A stretch of 26,268 bases of DNA from positions 1 to 26,268 of the IMG/VR virus record IMGVR_UViG_3300030943_000151; one strand, given 5' to 3'. The notes beneath the pieces were generated by a model. The model saw nothing but the letters and a program-made list of their open reading frames with translations. It was not told where the DNA came from and did no database searches. The DNA comes from a virus. Made by a program: the position numbers and the translations under genes. Shown in pieces: positions 1-7,980 of this stretch (position 1 is its first letter; the number at the start of each line of letters is the position of its first letter).

Positions 1-863
1 CCCCCGAATTGTAGATCGATAAGATAACTTGCTGCGCCCAGCAGGGTGGGGCGTACTAGGGCTAACTCTGTATGCATACGGTTTGTAAGTAGAAACCTCA
101 CGGAGTACTCACACAACTGTAATTAGCATACTGCTTTTGCTTCGGTTCTGTCTACAATAATCCACGCCAAAAAGACCTGCATTTTTGTTACCCCACGGGT
201 ACAGGCTACCTTACGTTTGCTCTGGCTCTGTGATGAATTGGTTTACATCATAGAACCTGTGCTATTGTTGGGTTGCCTTTTTTAAGTCTTGGTATTTGTA
301 TCTACTTTTAGATACGTCAGTAATAAAGCTGGCGCTCCCCACTACATTTTTAAGATACAAGGTACTTGTTGTTTTACCACCAAGGTTGGCTTTTGATACC
401 CTCATTGCCAATCTGACGCATCACGTCACCAGCTCGTATAACACGCCATACGAGTAGCGTTGTGTATTCTTGTGGCCTCAACAAATAGACAAGTATGTGA
501 AATGGAGGCGCTATACAGCTTTAAGCATGGGCTGCTCCTCGGGGAGTACTACCAGCTAGTACTAGGCTGCCATTGCGATGACCCATACAATGACCGTATA
601 AACCCCTTTCATTTCACATATCTGCCTACTTGTTAAGGTGTGTACCACGTTCTTTTAAGTGCCGTGGTGGGTAGAATACAACCCTGCCTACACTGAACTC
701 CACTCACAATCGAAATTATGAGCAGAAGTGGACGCACAGTGTTTGGGCAAAGTGCGCCCGCTTCCAAACTAAAAACCCCTAGGCTTTTAACGGCTTAGAG
801 GTTTAGTCATGAAGTCTCATGGCCTCTAAGCTTGCGCTTGGCCATGAGTTAGAAGTCACGATA
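1..863 (-). ncRNA. Large structured non-coding RNA (GOLLD/ROOL-like candidate), 3' end not defined
   Basis: This 0.86-kb stretch has no credible reading frame on either strand, in a phage segment that is otherwise packed with genes. A good minus-strand promoter sits at 870-898, so transcription should start near 863 and run towards position 1. Read as RNA, it contains many strong pairings: 840-848 with 816-824 (9 bp, GCAA-capped inner helix); 793-801 with 823-831 (9 bp, pseudoknot-forming); 715-722 with 703-710 around a UUCG tetraloop; 610-620 with 494-504 (11 bp perfect) extended by 626-634 with 480-488; 557-563 with 545-551; 448-454 with 433-439; and 309-315 with 298-304. Known families of this size found in phages are GOLLD and ROOL. 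I cannot confirm membership by eye, and no tRNA or tmRNA signature is seen. No clear terminator is visible, so the RNA may run past position 1. Confidence 0.62.
773..848 (-). other. 5' pseudoknot with a competing terminator-like hairpin
   Basis: Just after the predicted transcript start, the RNA arm at 840-848 pairs perfectly with 816-824 (9 bp). Its loop segment 825-831 pairs with 793-799, giving an H-type pseudoknot. The same downstream strand also overlaps a second helix, 796-804 with 773-781 (9 bp with one G-U pair), which runs into a short T tract on the minus strand (opposite the A run at 771-775). The two folds exclude each other, as in an attenuator. It could equally be just one domain of the large RNA. 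Confidence 0.5.
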
Positions 864-869
864 CCAAGA

Positions 870-898
870 ATTATAGCAAATTAGTTGTTAAATTACAA
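870..898 (-). promoter_or_regulatory. Sigma70-type promoter for the left-end non-coding RNA
   Basis: On the minus strand there is a perfect TATAAT -10 box (870-875) with a TGC extension directly upstream (876-878, the TGn extended -10 motif). A -35 box TTGTAA (893-898, four of six consensus bases) lies exactly 17 bp away. It sits just downstream of the stop of the 64-aa gene and points into the gene-free region, so it most likely drives the large RNA. Confidence 0.72.
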
Positions 899-909
899 GC
901 CTTATAATG

Positions 910-1104
910 CTAGCCTACTATATGCTCAGGCGGTGGGATAACTCCGCTACCCTGCCACATCTTCAGAACTTCCATACGCAAGTATTGTTTACGTGTAGCC
1001 TCATATTCTGCCGTCTGACAGGCGTTATGACCGGGAATGAATAACCGCGCCATTTCGTTAGCAAAGTGGCTCTGACGTACTGTAGGTGTCTCAAATGTTC
1101 CCAT
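910..1104 (-). CDS. Hypothetical 64-aa protein
   Basis: I do not recognise this small protein. It has a polar N-terminus, a helical-looking stretch with the only two cysteine/histidine-bearing segments near residues 26-30, and a proline-rich tail (PPPEH near residue 57). There is no signal peptide or membrane segment. Its ATG overlaps the last 14 bases of the metallophosphoesterase gene, so translation is probably coupled to that gene; only a distant AAGGG is seen as a ribosome binding site. It is the last protein gene of the late operon before the non-coding RNA promoter. The compact overlap and lack of competing frames support it as real, but its role is unknown. Confidence 0.55.
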   Translation of the reverse strand: MGTFETPTVRQSHFANEMARLFIPGHNACQTAEYEATRKQYLRMEVLKMWQGSGVIPPPEHIVG

Positions 1105-2398
1105 CGTAAACTCGACCCTTAAAATAAGCTACACCATCAACTACGTCTATAGTAATCAATTGGTATCTTCCCTCTCCGTAATCCTCTATGACTGCAAACG
1201 TATTCTGATGCTTACTGTTATGAAACTTCACTGGGTAGTTGTGATCGTCTACCGCTGAGTGGTAGCCAGGTACAGGGCCATCATTCATACACGAACTGCC
1301 GAGCATCTTATAAAAGAGCTGTTTACCATCTCGGGTTGTTTGCCGTACTTCTTCGTCAGAGTGTCCATGTCCACGTATGATATTCACAGTAGGATTTGAT
1401 GCGGCTTCTTTTCGGACTGTCGCACCGGGATTACTTGAAGTGAATACTCCATGCTTAAAGACTATCGGGTTTGTGTCTCCATAGACAAACTCCGCAGCAC
1501 CATAGCCTGAGACAAAGTGAATATCTAGCTTGCCGAGGTTAGCCATGCGGTAGTAAGAGAGTACAGGGTAATCTTCGCCAGGGAGTACAAGATCGTACAA
1601 CGGTTCAATATTCCTCAGTACTTGCTTCTTTATACGGACTTCGTGATTGCTTGATACTTCTACGTGCGTAGCTTTGGGGTTATCTGCTCGCATCTGAGCA
1701 TAGAAGTTATGTATCCATCTGAGTGATGGGCCGAGTGTCTTGTGAAAGTGGTCGCTGTCCTTATCAAAATGAGACAGGGCTGACATATCCGCAAAGTCAC
1801 CGAGATTAACTGTGTATTCAGGTTGGTACTCAGCATTAATCTGCTGGATGATGTTATGCATCGGTATGTTATGTAACGGGATTAGCTCCATTTCATCTGT
1901 TACAGGGTCAATTCTTCGTCTAAAGTCCACCTGACCATCTCCATACACGATCAGCATTTTGTAGGGTCGTTCTTCTGCTATGAGCTTAGTCGGGTGAATG
2001 ATAGCCGGTTCAACTGGTGGATATAGTTCTGCGAGTTCTTCGGGTGATTTTCTAATATTACCTTTAGCATGAGGCAGCGGAATGGTGTATTCAATCTCAC
2101 CCTCTTTGTTTTTGATATACCCAACGTGAAAGCCTTGCTCAGTAAACTCTTTGGCAAGTTGTGGTGAGAGGTTATGAAGTTTGAGAACATCTGAAAAGTC
2201 GTTGCCATCAACAGGTTTCGGCGGCATCGTAATTTCTCCTAAACTTAGTTTAGATCGCCAATAGCTTTTCTTACCTTTAAGTCCGCCCTGCGTATATTGA
2301 GGGTATCGTTCCATAAGTTCAGCCGTAGTGAGATTGAGTAAGTACCAAAGTTTGTCACCTACCCATACAGGGTTTCCCACTAGTGTTTCTTCTGCCAT
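1091..2398 (-). CDS. Calcineurin-like metallophosphoesterase
   Basis: A two-metal phosphoesterase-fold protein of 435 aa. The metal-site motifs are in the family order: D-G-Q at 154-156 (usually D-x-H), LGDFAD at 199-204, SNHE at 250-253, KHG at 315-317 and GHGH at 343-346. The first motif lacks the usual histidine, which could weaken or change metal site 1. Residues 1-130 form an extra N-terminal region, perhaps DNA binding, with a basic stretch near residues 41-50. Known relatives act on nucleic acid ends or phosphodiesters, and in phages they are often of unknown role. It overlaps the 104-aa gene upstream by 19 bases and the 64-aa gene downstream by 14 bases. No clear ribosome binding site precedes the ATG, which suggests coupled translation. 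The fold is confident; the substrate is unknown. Confidence 0.82.
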   Translation of the reverse strand: MAEETLVGNPVWVGDKLWYLLNLTTAELMERYPQYTQGGLKGKKSYWRSKLSLGEITMPPKPVDGNDFSDVLKLHNLSPQLAKEFTEQGFHVGYIKNKEGEIEYTIPLPHAKGNIRKSPEELAELYPPVEPAIIHPTKLIAEERPYKMLIVYGDGQVDFRRRIDPVTDEMELIPLHNIPMHNIIQQINAEYQPEYTVNLGDFADMSALSHFDKDSDHFHKTLGPSLRWIHNFYAQMRADNPKATHVEVSSNHEVRIKKQVLRNIEPLYDLVLPGEDYPVLSYYRMANLGKLDIHFVSGYGAAEFVYGDTNPIVFKHGVFTSSNPGATVRKEAASNPTVNIIRGHGHSDEEVRQTTRDGKQLFYKMLGSSCMNDGPVPGYHSAVDDHNYPVKFHNSKHQNTFAVIEDYGEGRYQLITIDVVDGVAYFKGRVYDGNI

Positions 2399-2694
2399 TC
2401 AATCGGCACAGCATCTAGTTTTGCTACGTCTTTGAGGGCTTTTTCTGCAAAGCTGTTTACAACATCGGGGTCAACCTCTTGTAATTCAGTATGCTTCGGG
2501 TAGTTCTCATCAACCGCTAGTTTGGCTAATTTTGTGTAGAGGTCTTTGTATTCGCTTTGTTCCCATAACTCTACATAGCTATTAACTCCGTTCACATAAA
2601 CAAAGTTATACATTGAAAGTTCACCAGCATATTTGAATAGAACTGTGTTATCTGGTGAGGTGTCTACTTTCTCACCGAACATTTTTAGACGCAT
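2380..2694 (-). CDS. Hypothetical 104-aa protein
   Basis: An unrecognised protein with a tyrosine-rich N-terminal half (residues 20-55) and an acidic, helical C-terminal half. There is no membrane segment or signal peptide. The ATG is preceded by GAGAGG at suitable spacing. It lies between the holin gene (17 bases upstream) and the metallophosphoesterase, which its end overlaps by 19 bases, so all are probably one transcript. Its position in the lysis cluster does not by itself imply a lysis role. Confidence 0.65.
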   Translation of the reverse strand: MRLKMFGEKVDTSPDNTVLFKYAGELSMYNFVYVNGVNSYVELWEQSEYKDLYTKLAKLAVDENYPKHTELQEVDPDVVNSFAEKALKDVAKLDAVPIEWQKKH

Positions 2695-2711
2695 TACAGC
2701 CTCTCAGTTAT

Positions 2712-2885
2712 TTATTTGTTAGAAAGCAAAGCGTTCCATACAGCCGAGATACCAGCAGCACCGGCAGCTATGAGTAGTGCTTTGAGTGTGCCAATATTAG
2801 TTACACCAGCGACACCCGTAGCGAGTGCTGCGAGGAATGCTTGTGTAAATGTTTTTGCTGAGCGAATGAGTATGTCTTTTTTCAT
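2712..2885 (-). CDS. Small holin, r1t-like
   Basis: A 57-aa membrane protein that should form lesions in the cytoplasmic membrane and release or activate the endolysin. It starts with a charged segment (MKKDILIRSAKTFTQAF), followed by two hydrophobic stretches at about residues 15-29 and 33-50 rich in Ala, Gly and Leu, and a short tail ending SNK. This layout, with the basic R-x-x-K-T-F-x-Q-A-F region before the first membrane helix, matches the r1t holin family of phages of Gram-positive bacteria. The ATG has a good site (AAAGG) that overlaps the end of the endolysin gene; the two genes are one base apart. The neighbouring endolysin supports the call. Confidence 0.78.
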   Translation of the reverse strand: MKKDILIRSAKTFTQAFLAALATGVAGVTNIGTLKALLIAAGAAGISAVWNALLSNK

Positions 2886-2886
2886 A

Positions 2887-3693
2887 CTAACCTTTCAGTC
2901 CAAGACGGACTATTATTTTAGATAACAAAACACCGAAACCATTTAAGAGTTGGGTGTCACCTGATTGCATAGCTACTTGAGCGTCGAGCTTATCGACTAA
3001 ATCATTCTTAATCTTCAAAGCTCGGGTAAGTTCTGCTACTTGAATAGTGAGGTCTTTCACTTGTTGCTCGACTTGTGGGCGTTTGTTGTCGAAGTAGTCA
3101 ATTGCTTCAATTCGTTTAGCGCGAAATGCTGCACCACCTAGCCATTGAGCATAGATAAACTCATCAACTGAGTGACCATCCCATGCTGCATGAAATGTTG
3201 CATCGTATTCCCCAGCGTGAGTTTTGTTTACATCCCAGCCACCAATTTCACTGTGACCAATTCTGAGAGTATTAGTACTGTTTTCGTTTATAAGTTCCAC
3301 TGTCTGCTCCTTTATTAGTCTTACGTTGCTTAAGTCTTCCACCCATCCGACATATTGAGAAGATGGGTCAATCTTTCTAATACGTGCCGTCATAGCATCT
3401 ATCGAGGCATACCATTCGCTCCCATAGCTCACGTTGAATGGTGATGTGTATATTCTGCCGTCTGGTGCGTGAGTTGCTACATGCCAATACGGTGTTCCGT
3501 TCTCGGTGTACGTCCAGTAACAGATAGAGTAAACATCACTAGGCGGTAGGTCTGTATGTTTGAACTGTGCAGCATCCCATGCGTCCTTTGCCGTAGCGTA
3601 GAGATGAGGTGTACCCCATACGTCCTGCTGAACTGATAGACACCAACCAGCCTTACCTTGTACGGTGAGGTTAGGGCTAACAAGTTGTTGCAT
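2887..3693 (-). CDS. Endolysin, CHAP-like peptidoglycan hydrolase
   Basis: A 268-aa lysin expected to cut peptidoglycan at the end of infection. The N-terminal domain (about 1-115) carries the pattern of a CHAP/NlpC-type cysteine peptidase: AGWCL with Cys18, then a hydrophobic core, then WHVATHAPDGRIYTSPF at 70-86 with His71 as the likely catalytic partner. Residues about 130-205 form a second, unrecognised domain (possible wall binding). Residues about 205-245 are predicted coiled coil, followed by a hydrophobic C-terminal segment. There is no signal peptide, so release would depend on the adjacent holin. A strong AAGGAG precedes the ATG. The catalytic assignment is by pattern only. Confidence 0.75.
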   Translation of the reverse strand: MQQLVSPNLTVQGKAGWCLSVQQDVWGTPHLYATAKDAWDAAQFKHTDLPPSDVYSICYWTYTENGTPYWHVATHAPDGRIYTSPFNVSYGSEWYASIDAMTARIRKIDPSSQYVGWVEDLSNVRLIKEQTVELINENSTNTLRIGHSEIGGWDVNKTHAGEYDATFHAAWDGHSVDEFIYAQWLGGAAFRAKRIEAIDYFDNKRPQVEQQVKDLTIQVAELTRALKIKNDLVDKLDAQVAMQSGDTQLLNGFGVLLSKIIVRLGLKG

Positions 3694-3701
3694 GTAACTC
3701 C

Positions 3702-3965
3702 TTACTTACCCCAAATGTCATAGAGGGCTAATACACTTATGATGGTTGTGGTGGCGAGTGCGACCCACTGTAGAGTGTTTCTCAGCCCACCTTTACGCTC
3801 AAGCACTCCCACGCGGTCTACTACTTCCTGATGGTCTTTGATTGATACGAAAGCTGTAGGCAGGGATTTAACAATCTCTTTCAGTTCTCGTAAATCATCA
3901 CGCATATATCCAATATGTATGCCGACTTCTTTGATGGTAGTGGGGGCTTCTGCGTGATTGTCCAT
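3702..3965 (-). CDS. XhlA-like membrane protein (holin accessory)
   Basis: An 87-aa protein with a heptad-rich, charged N-terminal two thirds (about residues 10-55, including RDDLRELKEIVKSL) and one C-terminal membrane helix (about 64-82, WVALATTTIISVLALYDIW). This topology, coiled coil then membrane anchor, is that of haemolysin XhlA-type proteins, which sit next to holins and endolysins in phages of Gram-positive bacteria. The start chosen is the ATG at 3963-3965, two bases after the tail fibre stop. A longer frame exists but its extra residues lie over the tail fibre gene and look random. The gene is nine bases from the endolysin start. Together with the 57-aa holin this makes a two-component membrane lysis set. 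Confidence 0.7.
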   Translation of the reverse strand: MDNHAEAPTTIKEVGIHIGYMRDDLRELKEIVKSLPTAFVSIKDHQEVVDRVGVLERKGGLRNTLQWVALATTTIISVLALYDIWGK

Positions 3966-3967
3966 GA

Positions 3968-5245
3968 CTAGGCGTACTCCACCAAGATAAATGCAACTGC
4001 TGTTGCTCCTGAACCACCTGCTGTGAGTGTTCCTGTATTTGTACGAGCGCCAACACATATAGGTACGGTTCCTGCTGCTGGCGTAAATTGGTATATGAGA
4101 GTGCCTGAGTGCCCAGTGCCAATAGTCGGCATGTACGCTTGAGCCGTCTGTACTGGTGAACCTGTTATTGTCAGAGCATTGTATAGGTCTAAGAACCATG
4201 CAGCTGCTGAGGTATTACTAATATTCTGTGCAAAAACAGTTACTTTTATTGGGCGGCCATTAGTGATTACATTTGTAGTTAAACCTGTAAGTAATGTCGT
4301 AGTAATAGAAATGCTGCCGACACCCGTAATAAGTTGTCTGTAGCCTAAAACTTTGCGGTTCGGGTCACGAGGGCAAATTAAGTTTCCGAGGCTATCTGTC
4401 TTTGTCATAGGCACACTAGAAATGATAGGCAGAACCATAGTCTCTTGCCCTTGGTTCACTGAAGTAGCAGCAGCGATGTTAGAAGCACCAACAACAATGA
4501 TTGCACCCCTGAGTGTTCCTGTAGTCGTAGCAAATGATGGTGAAGCTGCGTTTGTCGTGTTGTCGTAGTACACCCATACTGCTGTACCGTCGCCGTTATC
4601 TTTGAGGTCACAGTAGACATCTTTTGAAGCGGTGAATGAGCGAGTTGTTACGGCTGCTACGGTTAGTCTTTTGCCTGATAGGTAGACAACACCTGCGGTA
4701 CAAGAAGCGTTACGAGTTGAGGCGTATGCATCACCTGACCAGACACAGCCTGAGTTAATGTGGTCAAAGACTGTTTCTGCTCGCATAGTTGAGTGAACTG
4801 CACCAGCTTCAGTTAGGGAGCCACCTATAGTAACGTTGCCAGTGGTAGTGAGGGTATCGGTTGTGAGGGATTTGTGAGTGCCGTCTTGGTTATGTTGGGC
4901 TATACCCCAATCGTAAAGGTCTTTACCCCAGTAACCCGTTGGGTTCATTTCTACTACGTCACCGATTGCACTACCTGCATCGGTTGCGCCAGCCATTCGG
5001 GTAAGTGTGCCGATTGTATTTCCCGAAACAATACCCTTCCAGTCAATCTGTGTACCAGGAATAACCTTATTACTCGTGTCAATTTTGTACGTTGAGAAAT
5101 GAACAGCTGCAACTGTAGGCCAGCCAGCAAGGTTGTCACAGGTAAGCGTTGTTGCTAGAGCAGTTCGCCCTACGGTTACTCGTGCTACGTTTGGGTTAGC
5201 TGTGTTAAATGTTGGTGATATTTTGTCTGTGATCGCGGCTGGCAT
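3968..5245 (-). CDS. Tail fibre / receptor-binding protein
   Basis: A 425-aa protein rich in Thr, Ser, Gly and Ala with the composition of a beta-rich trimeric tail appendage. The N-terminal part (about 1-140) resembles the virion-attachment segment of many phage tail fibres, including GTLTRMAGATDAGSAIGDVV and the recurring HNQDGTHK motif near residue 118. A repetitive Thr/Gly stretch (about 127-147) leads to a distal domain with several cysteines near residues 168-210 and a beta-rich C-terminal domain (about 300-425). It lies after the tail genes and before lysis genes, as expected. A good AAAGGAG precedes the ATG. The distal part is the likely host-binding region; the receptor is unknown. 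Confidence 0.75.
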   Translation of the reverse strand: MPAAITDKISPTFNTANPNVARVTVGRTALATTLTCDNLAGWPTVAAVHFSTYKIDTSNKVIPGTQIDWKGIVSGNTIGTLTRMAGATDAGSAIGDVVEMNPTGYWGKDLYDWGIAQHNQDGTHKSLTTDTLTTTGNVTIGGSLTEAGAVHSTMRAETVFDHINSGCVWSGDAYASTRNASCTAGVVYLSGKRLTVAAVTTRSFTASKDVYCDLKDNGDGTAVWVYYDNTTNAASPSFATTTGTLRGAIIVVGASNIAAATSVNQGQETMVLPIISSVPMTKTDSLGNLICPRDPNRKVLGYRQLITGVGSISITTTLLTGLTTNVITNGRPIKVTVFAQNISNTSAAAWFLDLYNALTITGSPVQTAQAYMPTIGTGHSGTLIYQFTPAAGTVPICVGARTNTGTLTAGGSGATAVAFILVEYA

Positions 5246-5256
5246 GATAACTCCTT

Positions 5257-7275
5257 TTAATTTATGTCCTGTATTCCGGCATCGACATAGATACCCACCA
5301 CGCTCGCCAAGGTGTAATCAACACCTGGGTCTACCGTACTGAGTGCATATGACCACCACCGGACATCTTTATTTACTTTTACTTTGATATACTGTGTTGC
5401 ATCGTTAAATGACACAGGCACAGCTACAATCTCGCTCCAACCTCGTAAACTACTCCATCCAGCACCAGGCTCACTCCAACCAGCTCGTGAGCTAGTCGGT
5501 ACAAAGTTTTCTGAGCCAATCTGTGATAATGGTGAGCCTTTAGTTTCTCCTGATACCGTGACAGCTATTGCACCCTGTGGACGGTAAACGGTGAGAATAA
5601 CCATGATGAGCCGACCCCACATCATGCCGTCATCAGAGAACTTAATTTGTCCTGAGTTTACCGAGGTAGAAAAAGTAACCCCGTTATCTGTGGTCAGAGC
5701 AACATAGGCAAGTTCGCATAGTTTATTATTCGAGAGAACAAGGTGATGTGTAACTCCTGAGTTATCTGTGTATAAGAGCATCCAGTCGGCAGCGATTGAC
5801 CACGGTTTGACCCACGCTCCGCCCCTGTCCATATCAAGCACCCATATTTGGTTATTCGTAGTAGAGCCAACGGGTAACGCCCAATAAGCGCGTCCATTAG
5901 CAACAAGCCCGACACACCTATCCATAGCTGAAACATTGAGTGTTTGGATTGCGTCTTGAATAGTATTTGTTAGTTTATCGGTAGAGATAAGGTTCTGAAG
6001 TTGTGGCTTTGTTCCTGTCGTCTTGAAGCCTTCACGCGATGGGTATAACAGACTATCTTTATACACAACGACACCATCAGGGCTATCTGTACCCTCCTGG
6101 CCGTTATCTTCAGTGACTTGGTAAACAATAAATTGCTGTGAACCGTAGGTGATACTCTGCGGTACGATCAGACTTCTTTTGCCACTGCCTGAAAGCCCTT
6201 GTGAAAGGACGGTGACAGTTGGCGTACCTTTGTTATCCCTAAACTGTTTGACTTTGATAGGGAGGTTTTCTGTACCACTTCCAACGATTGAATAACCACC
6301 ACCATTAGAGGGTGAAAAATCCAGTTCCCAACCAGGGTCGCCACCGCGCCAGACATAATACGGATTGTCTGGGTCACCCGTGAGCCATGGTCTACCGTTG
6401 ATAACTTCACCTCTTGTAGATTTCGGGCCAGCAGTTGAGTTATATGTAGGTAGCGGTACATTCAGCTGTTGTGGACGCGTTCCGTCATCCCTAAACGTAG
6501 TAACAGCAATATCTATACCACTTACGATGAGGTAGAGCTGTGGTTGTCCTGAGCCGTCTGTACCTTGTCCTGCGTATAGGTTCCATGACGTAGCACCGCC
6601 AGGGATAGCTCCACGGACCACATCAACGTAATCTGTTGCAGCAGCCCATAGTTCGCGGTCTTTGAGGACTGGTTTTGTAAGCGTTGCAGAGCCGTCGGTT
6701 TCACCGACAGTTGAGTTCCATGTTGTTGAGTAGTACATGTTAAATGTCGTGCCAGTTATGCCAGCAGATACGATTCCTGTAGGTACAGCAGGTGTCGTGA
6801 GTACGGTATAGGGGGTAATAACACCTGTAGAGATAGTAAGATAGCTAAGATTATCGCTACCGTTCATTACAAGGACTTTATTATTCACCTGTAAGAAGTG
6901 AGCGCGAGCAGTGTTGCTATACGTTTTCCCGTTGCATACTGTCCACGTCGTATCTTCACCCTTAGCGATATAGACTTTTGTTGTGCTAGCAACATTCTGC
7001 ATAGAAATAAGCCAGTTTTCACGAGTTGTGCCGACTACCTTTTTATAGGGGAATATCTCACCGAGTACTGTTCCGAGAGGCTGTGGGCCATATGCTATAA
7101 GAGAGGGGCGAGGACGTATTTTGCTATCTTGTACGAGTATGACGTTCTCAGCACTTTTCAATCCCTCTACAGGAGTTGAGCCGTCATCATACGCAGACAC
7201 TACGCCCTTAGAGAAGTCCTTAACAGGCAATCTCTTGATCGTAGGTACTGGTATCTGTTTAGGCGCAGCAATCAC
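5257..7275 (-). CDS. Tail nozzle / tubular tail protein (T7 gp12-like role)
   Basis: A 672-aa beta-rich protein. The beginning (residues 1-60: basic and proline-rich, then KDFSKGVVSAYDDG and a repeated pattern of short loops) and its size are typical of the large nozzle proteins of short-tailed phages, which form the lower tail tube. There are many Gly/Asn/Thr-rich turns, and no coiled coils or membrane segments. It starts with GTG, with only weak pairing upstream, six bases after the 228-aa gene, so coupling to that gene is likely. It is followed after 11 bases by the tail fibre gene. The assignment rests on size, composition and gene order more than on a recognised motif. Confidence 0.6.
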   Translation of the reverse strand: MIAAPKQIPVPTIKRLPVKDFSKGVVSAYDDGSTPVEGLKSAENVILVQDSKIRPRPSLIAYGPQPLGTVLGEIFPYKKVVGTTRENWLISMQNVASTTKVYIAKGEDTTWTVCNGKTYSNTARAHFLQVNNKVLVMNGSDNLSYLTISTGVITPYTVLTTPAVPTGIVSAGITGTTFNMYYSTTWNSTVGETDGSATLTKPVLKDRELWAAATDYVDVVRGAIPGGATSWNLYAGQGTDGSGQPQLYLIVSGIDIAVTTFRDDGTRPQQLNVPLPTYNSTAGPKSTRGEVINGRPWLTGDPDNPYYVWRGGDPGWELDFSPSNGGGYSIVGSGTENLPIKVKQFRDNKGTPTVTVLSQGLSGSGKRSLIVPQSITYGSQQFIVYQVTEDNGQEGTDSPDGVVVYKDSLLYPSREGFKTTGTKPQLQNLISTDKLTNTIQDAIQTLNVSAMDRCVGLVANGRAYWALPVGSTTNNQIWVLDMDRGGAWVKPWSIAADWMLLYTDNSGVTHHLVLSNNKLCELAYVALTTDNGVTFSTSVNSGQIKFSDDGMMWGRLIMVILTVYRPQGAIAVTVSGETKGSPLSQIGSENFVPTSSRAGWSEPGAGWSSLRGWSEIVAVPVSFNDATQYIKVKVNKDVRWWSYALSTVDPGVDYTLASVVGIYVDAGIQDIN

Positions 7276-7281
7276 GATCTA

Positions 7282-7968
7282 TTACCAGTTCACCCCTCCA
7301 CCGACCTTGACGCGCTCGAACGTGTCATTCTGTGCGGTGTCGTTATTCTGCTTCATTCGCTTCATAGCTTCAGTGGCTTCGGCGATAAGGTTCGGGTATT
7401 GGTTTTGTTTGACGGTGTTGTTTCTAGTTCTTTCAGCAGCGCAGATAAAGACTAACCAGTTAGCGTCGTCTACGGGTACGATACTGGTAGCAATAGAAAG
7501 TCGAGTAGCAGCATTATAGACAGGGCATTTAATCGTGCCACCGAACTCAGCATCAGTCGAAGCGAATATTGTGTTAAATACTAAGTCAGCACCTATTTGA
7601 GCGCAGTATTTGCCGTGTTGAGATGTTTTATTTCCCTCGTAGTAGAGTTTCAGTTCGTCAGCATTGACTATATCGTAAGTAGTATACGTTCCATCGGCAT
7701 GGTCAATACGAACAACATCACCAGGTTTATCACTTATATATAGGTAGCCAGTAGGGAGTGTATAGGTGTCAGTAGCACTAATAGTGCCTAAAGTTTCTTC
7801 AGGTGAGTAGAGGGAGTTCCAGTTAGTACCTGGTTCACGTTCCCATGTACCAATGTAGATGTTCCCAAGCTGTAGGATTTTGGTGTAGTCATCGTCGCCA
7901 AAAGCAGCAGTCGATACTTCGCCATCACTTTTAAGAATTACCGCAGCTACGAAATTGTCCGTAGTCAT
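7282..7968 (-). CDS. Putative head-tail connector or upper tail protein
   Basis: A 228-aa protein of mixed alpha/beta composition. The N-terminal half has hydrophobic strands and an IYIGTWEREPGTNW stretch near residues 37-50; a helical Asn/Gln/Lys-rich region lies near 185-215; and it ends GGGVNW. In short-tailed phages a protein of this size directly before the nozzle gene is normally the tail adaptor (T7 gp11 role). I see no diagnostic motif, so the call is by context. It is the first gene after a promoter and terminator-like hairpin at 7981-8061, so its expression may be set separately from the 1459-aa gene upstream. The ATG has a short AGG site. Confidence 0.45.
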   Translation of the reverse strand: MTTDNFVAAVILKSDGEVSTAAFGDDDYTKILQLGNIYIGTWEREPGTNWNSLYSPEETLGTISATDTYTLPTGYLYISDKPGDVVRIDHADGTYTTYDIVNADELKLYYEGNKTSQHGKYCAQIGADLVFNTIFASTDAEFGGTIKCPVYNAATRLSIATSIVPVDDANWLVFICAAERTRNNTVKQNQYPNLIAEATEAMKRMKQNNDTAQNDTFERVKVGGGVNW

Positions 7969-7980
7969 TGTCGCCTATCT

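Noticed and set aside
1-863. tRNA or tmRNA in the left-end gap
   Set aside because: No acceptor/T-arm pattern such as GGTTCGAATCC and no tmRNA ends or tag frame were found on either strand.
2716-2925. A 69-aa plus-strand frame over the holin
   Set aside because: The minus strand here encodes a 57-aa protein with the right membrane topology, a ribosome binding site and a lysis-cassette position; the plus-strand frame has none of these.
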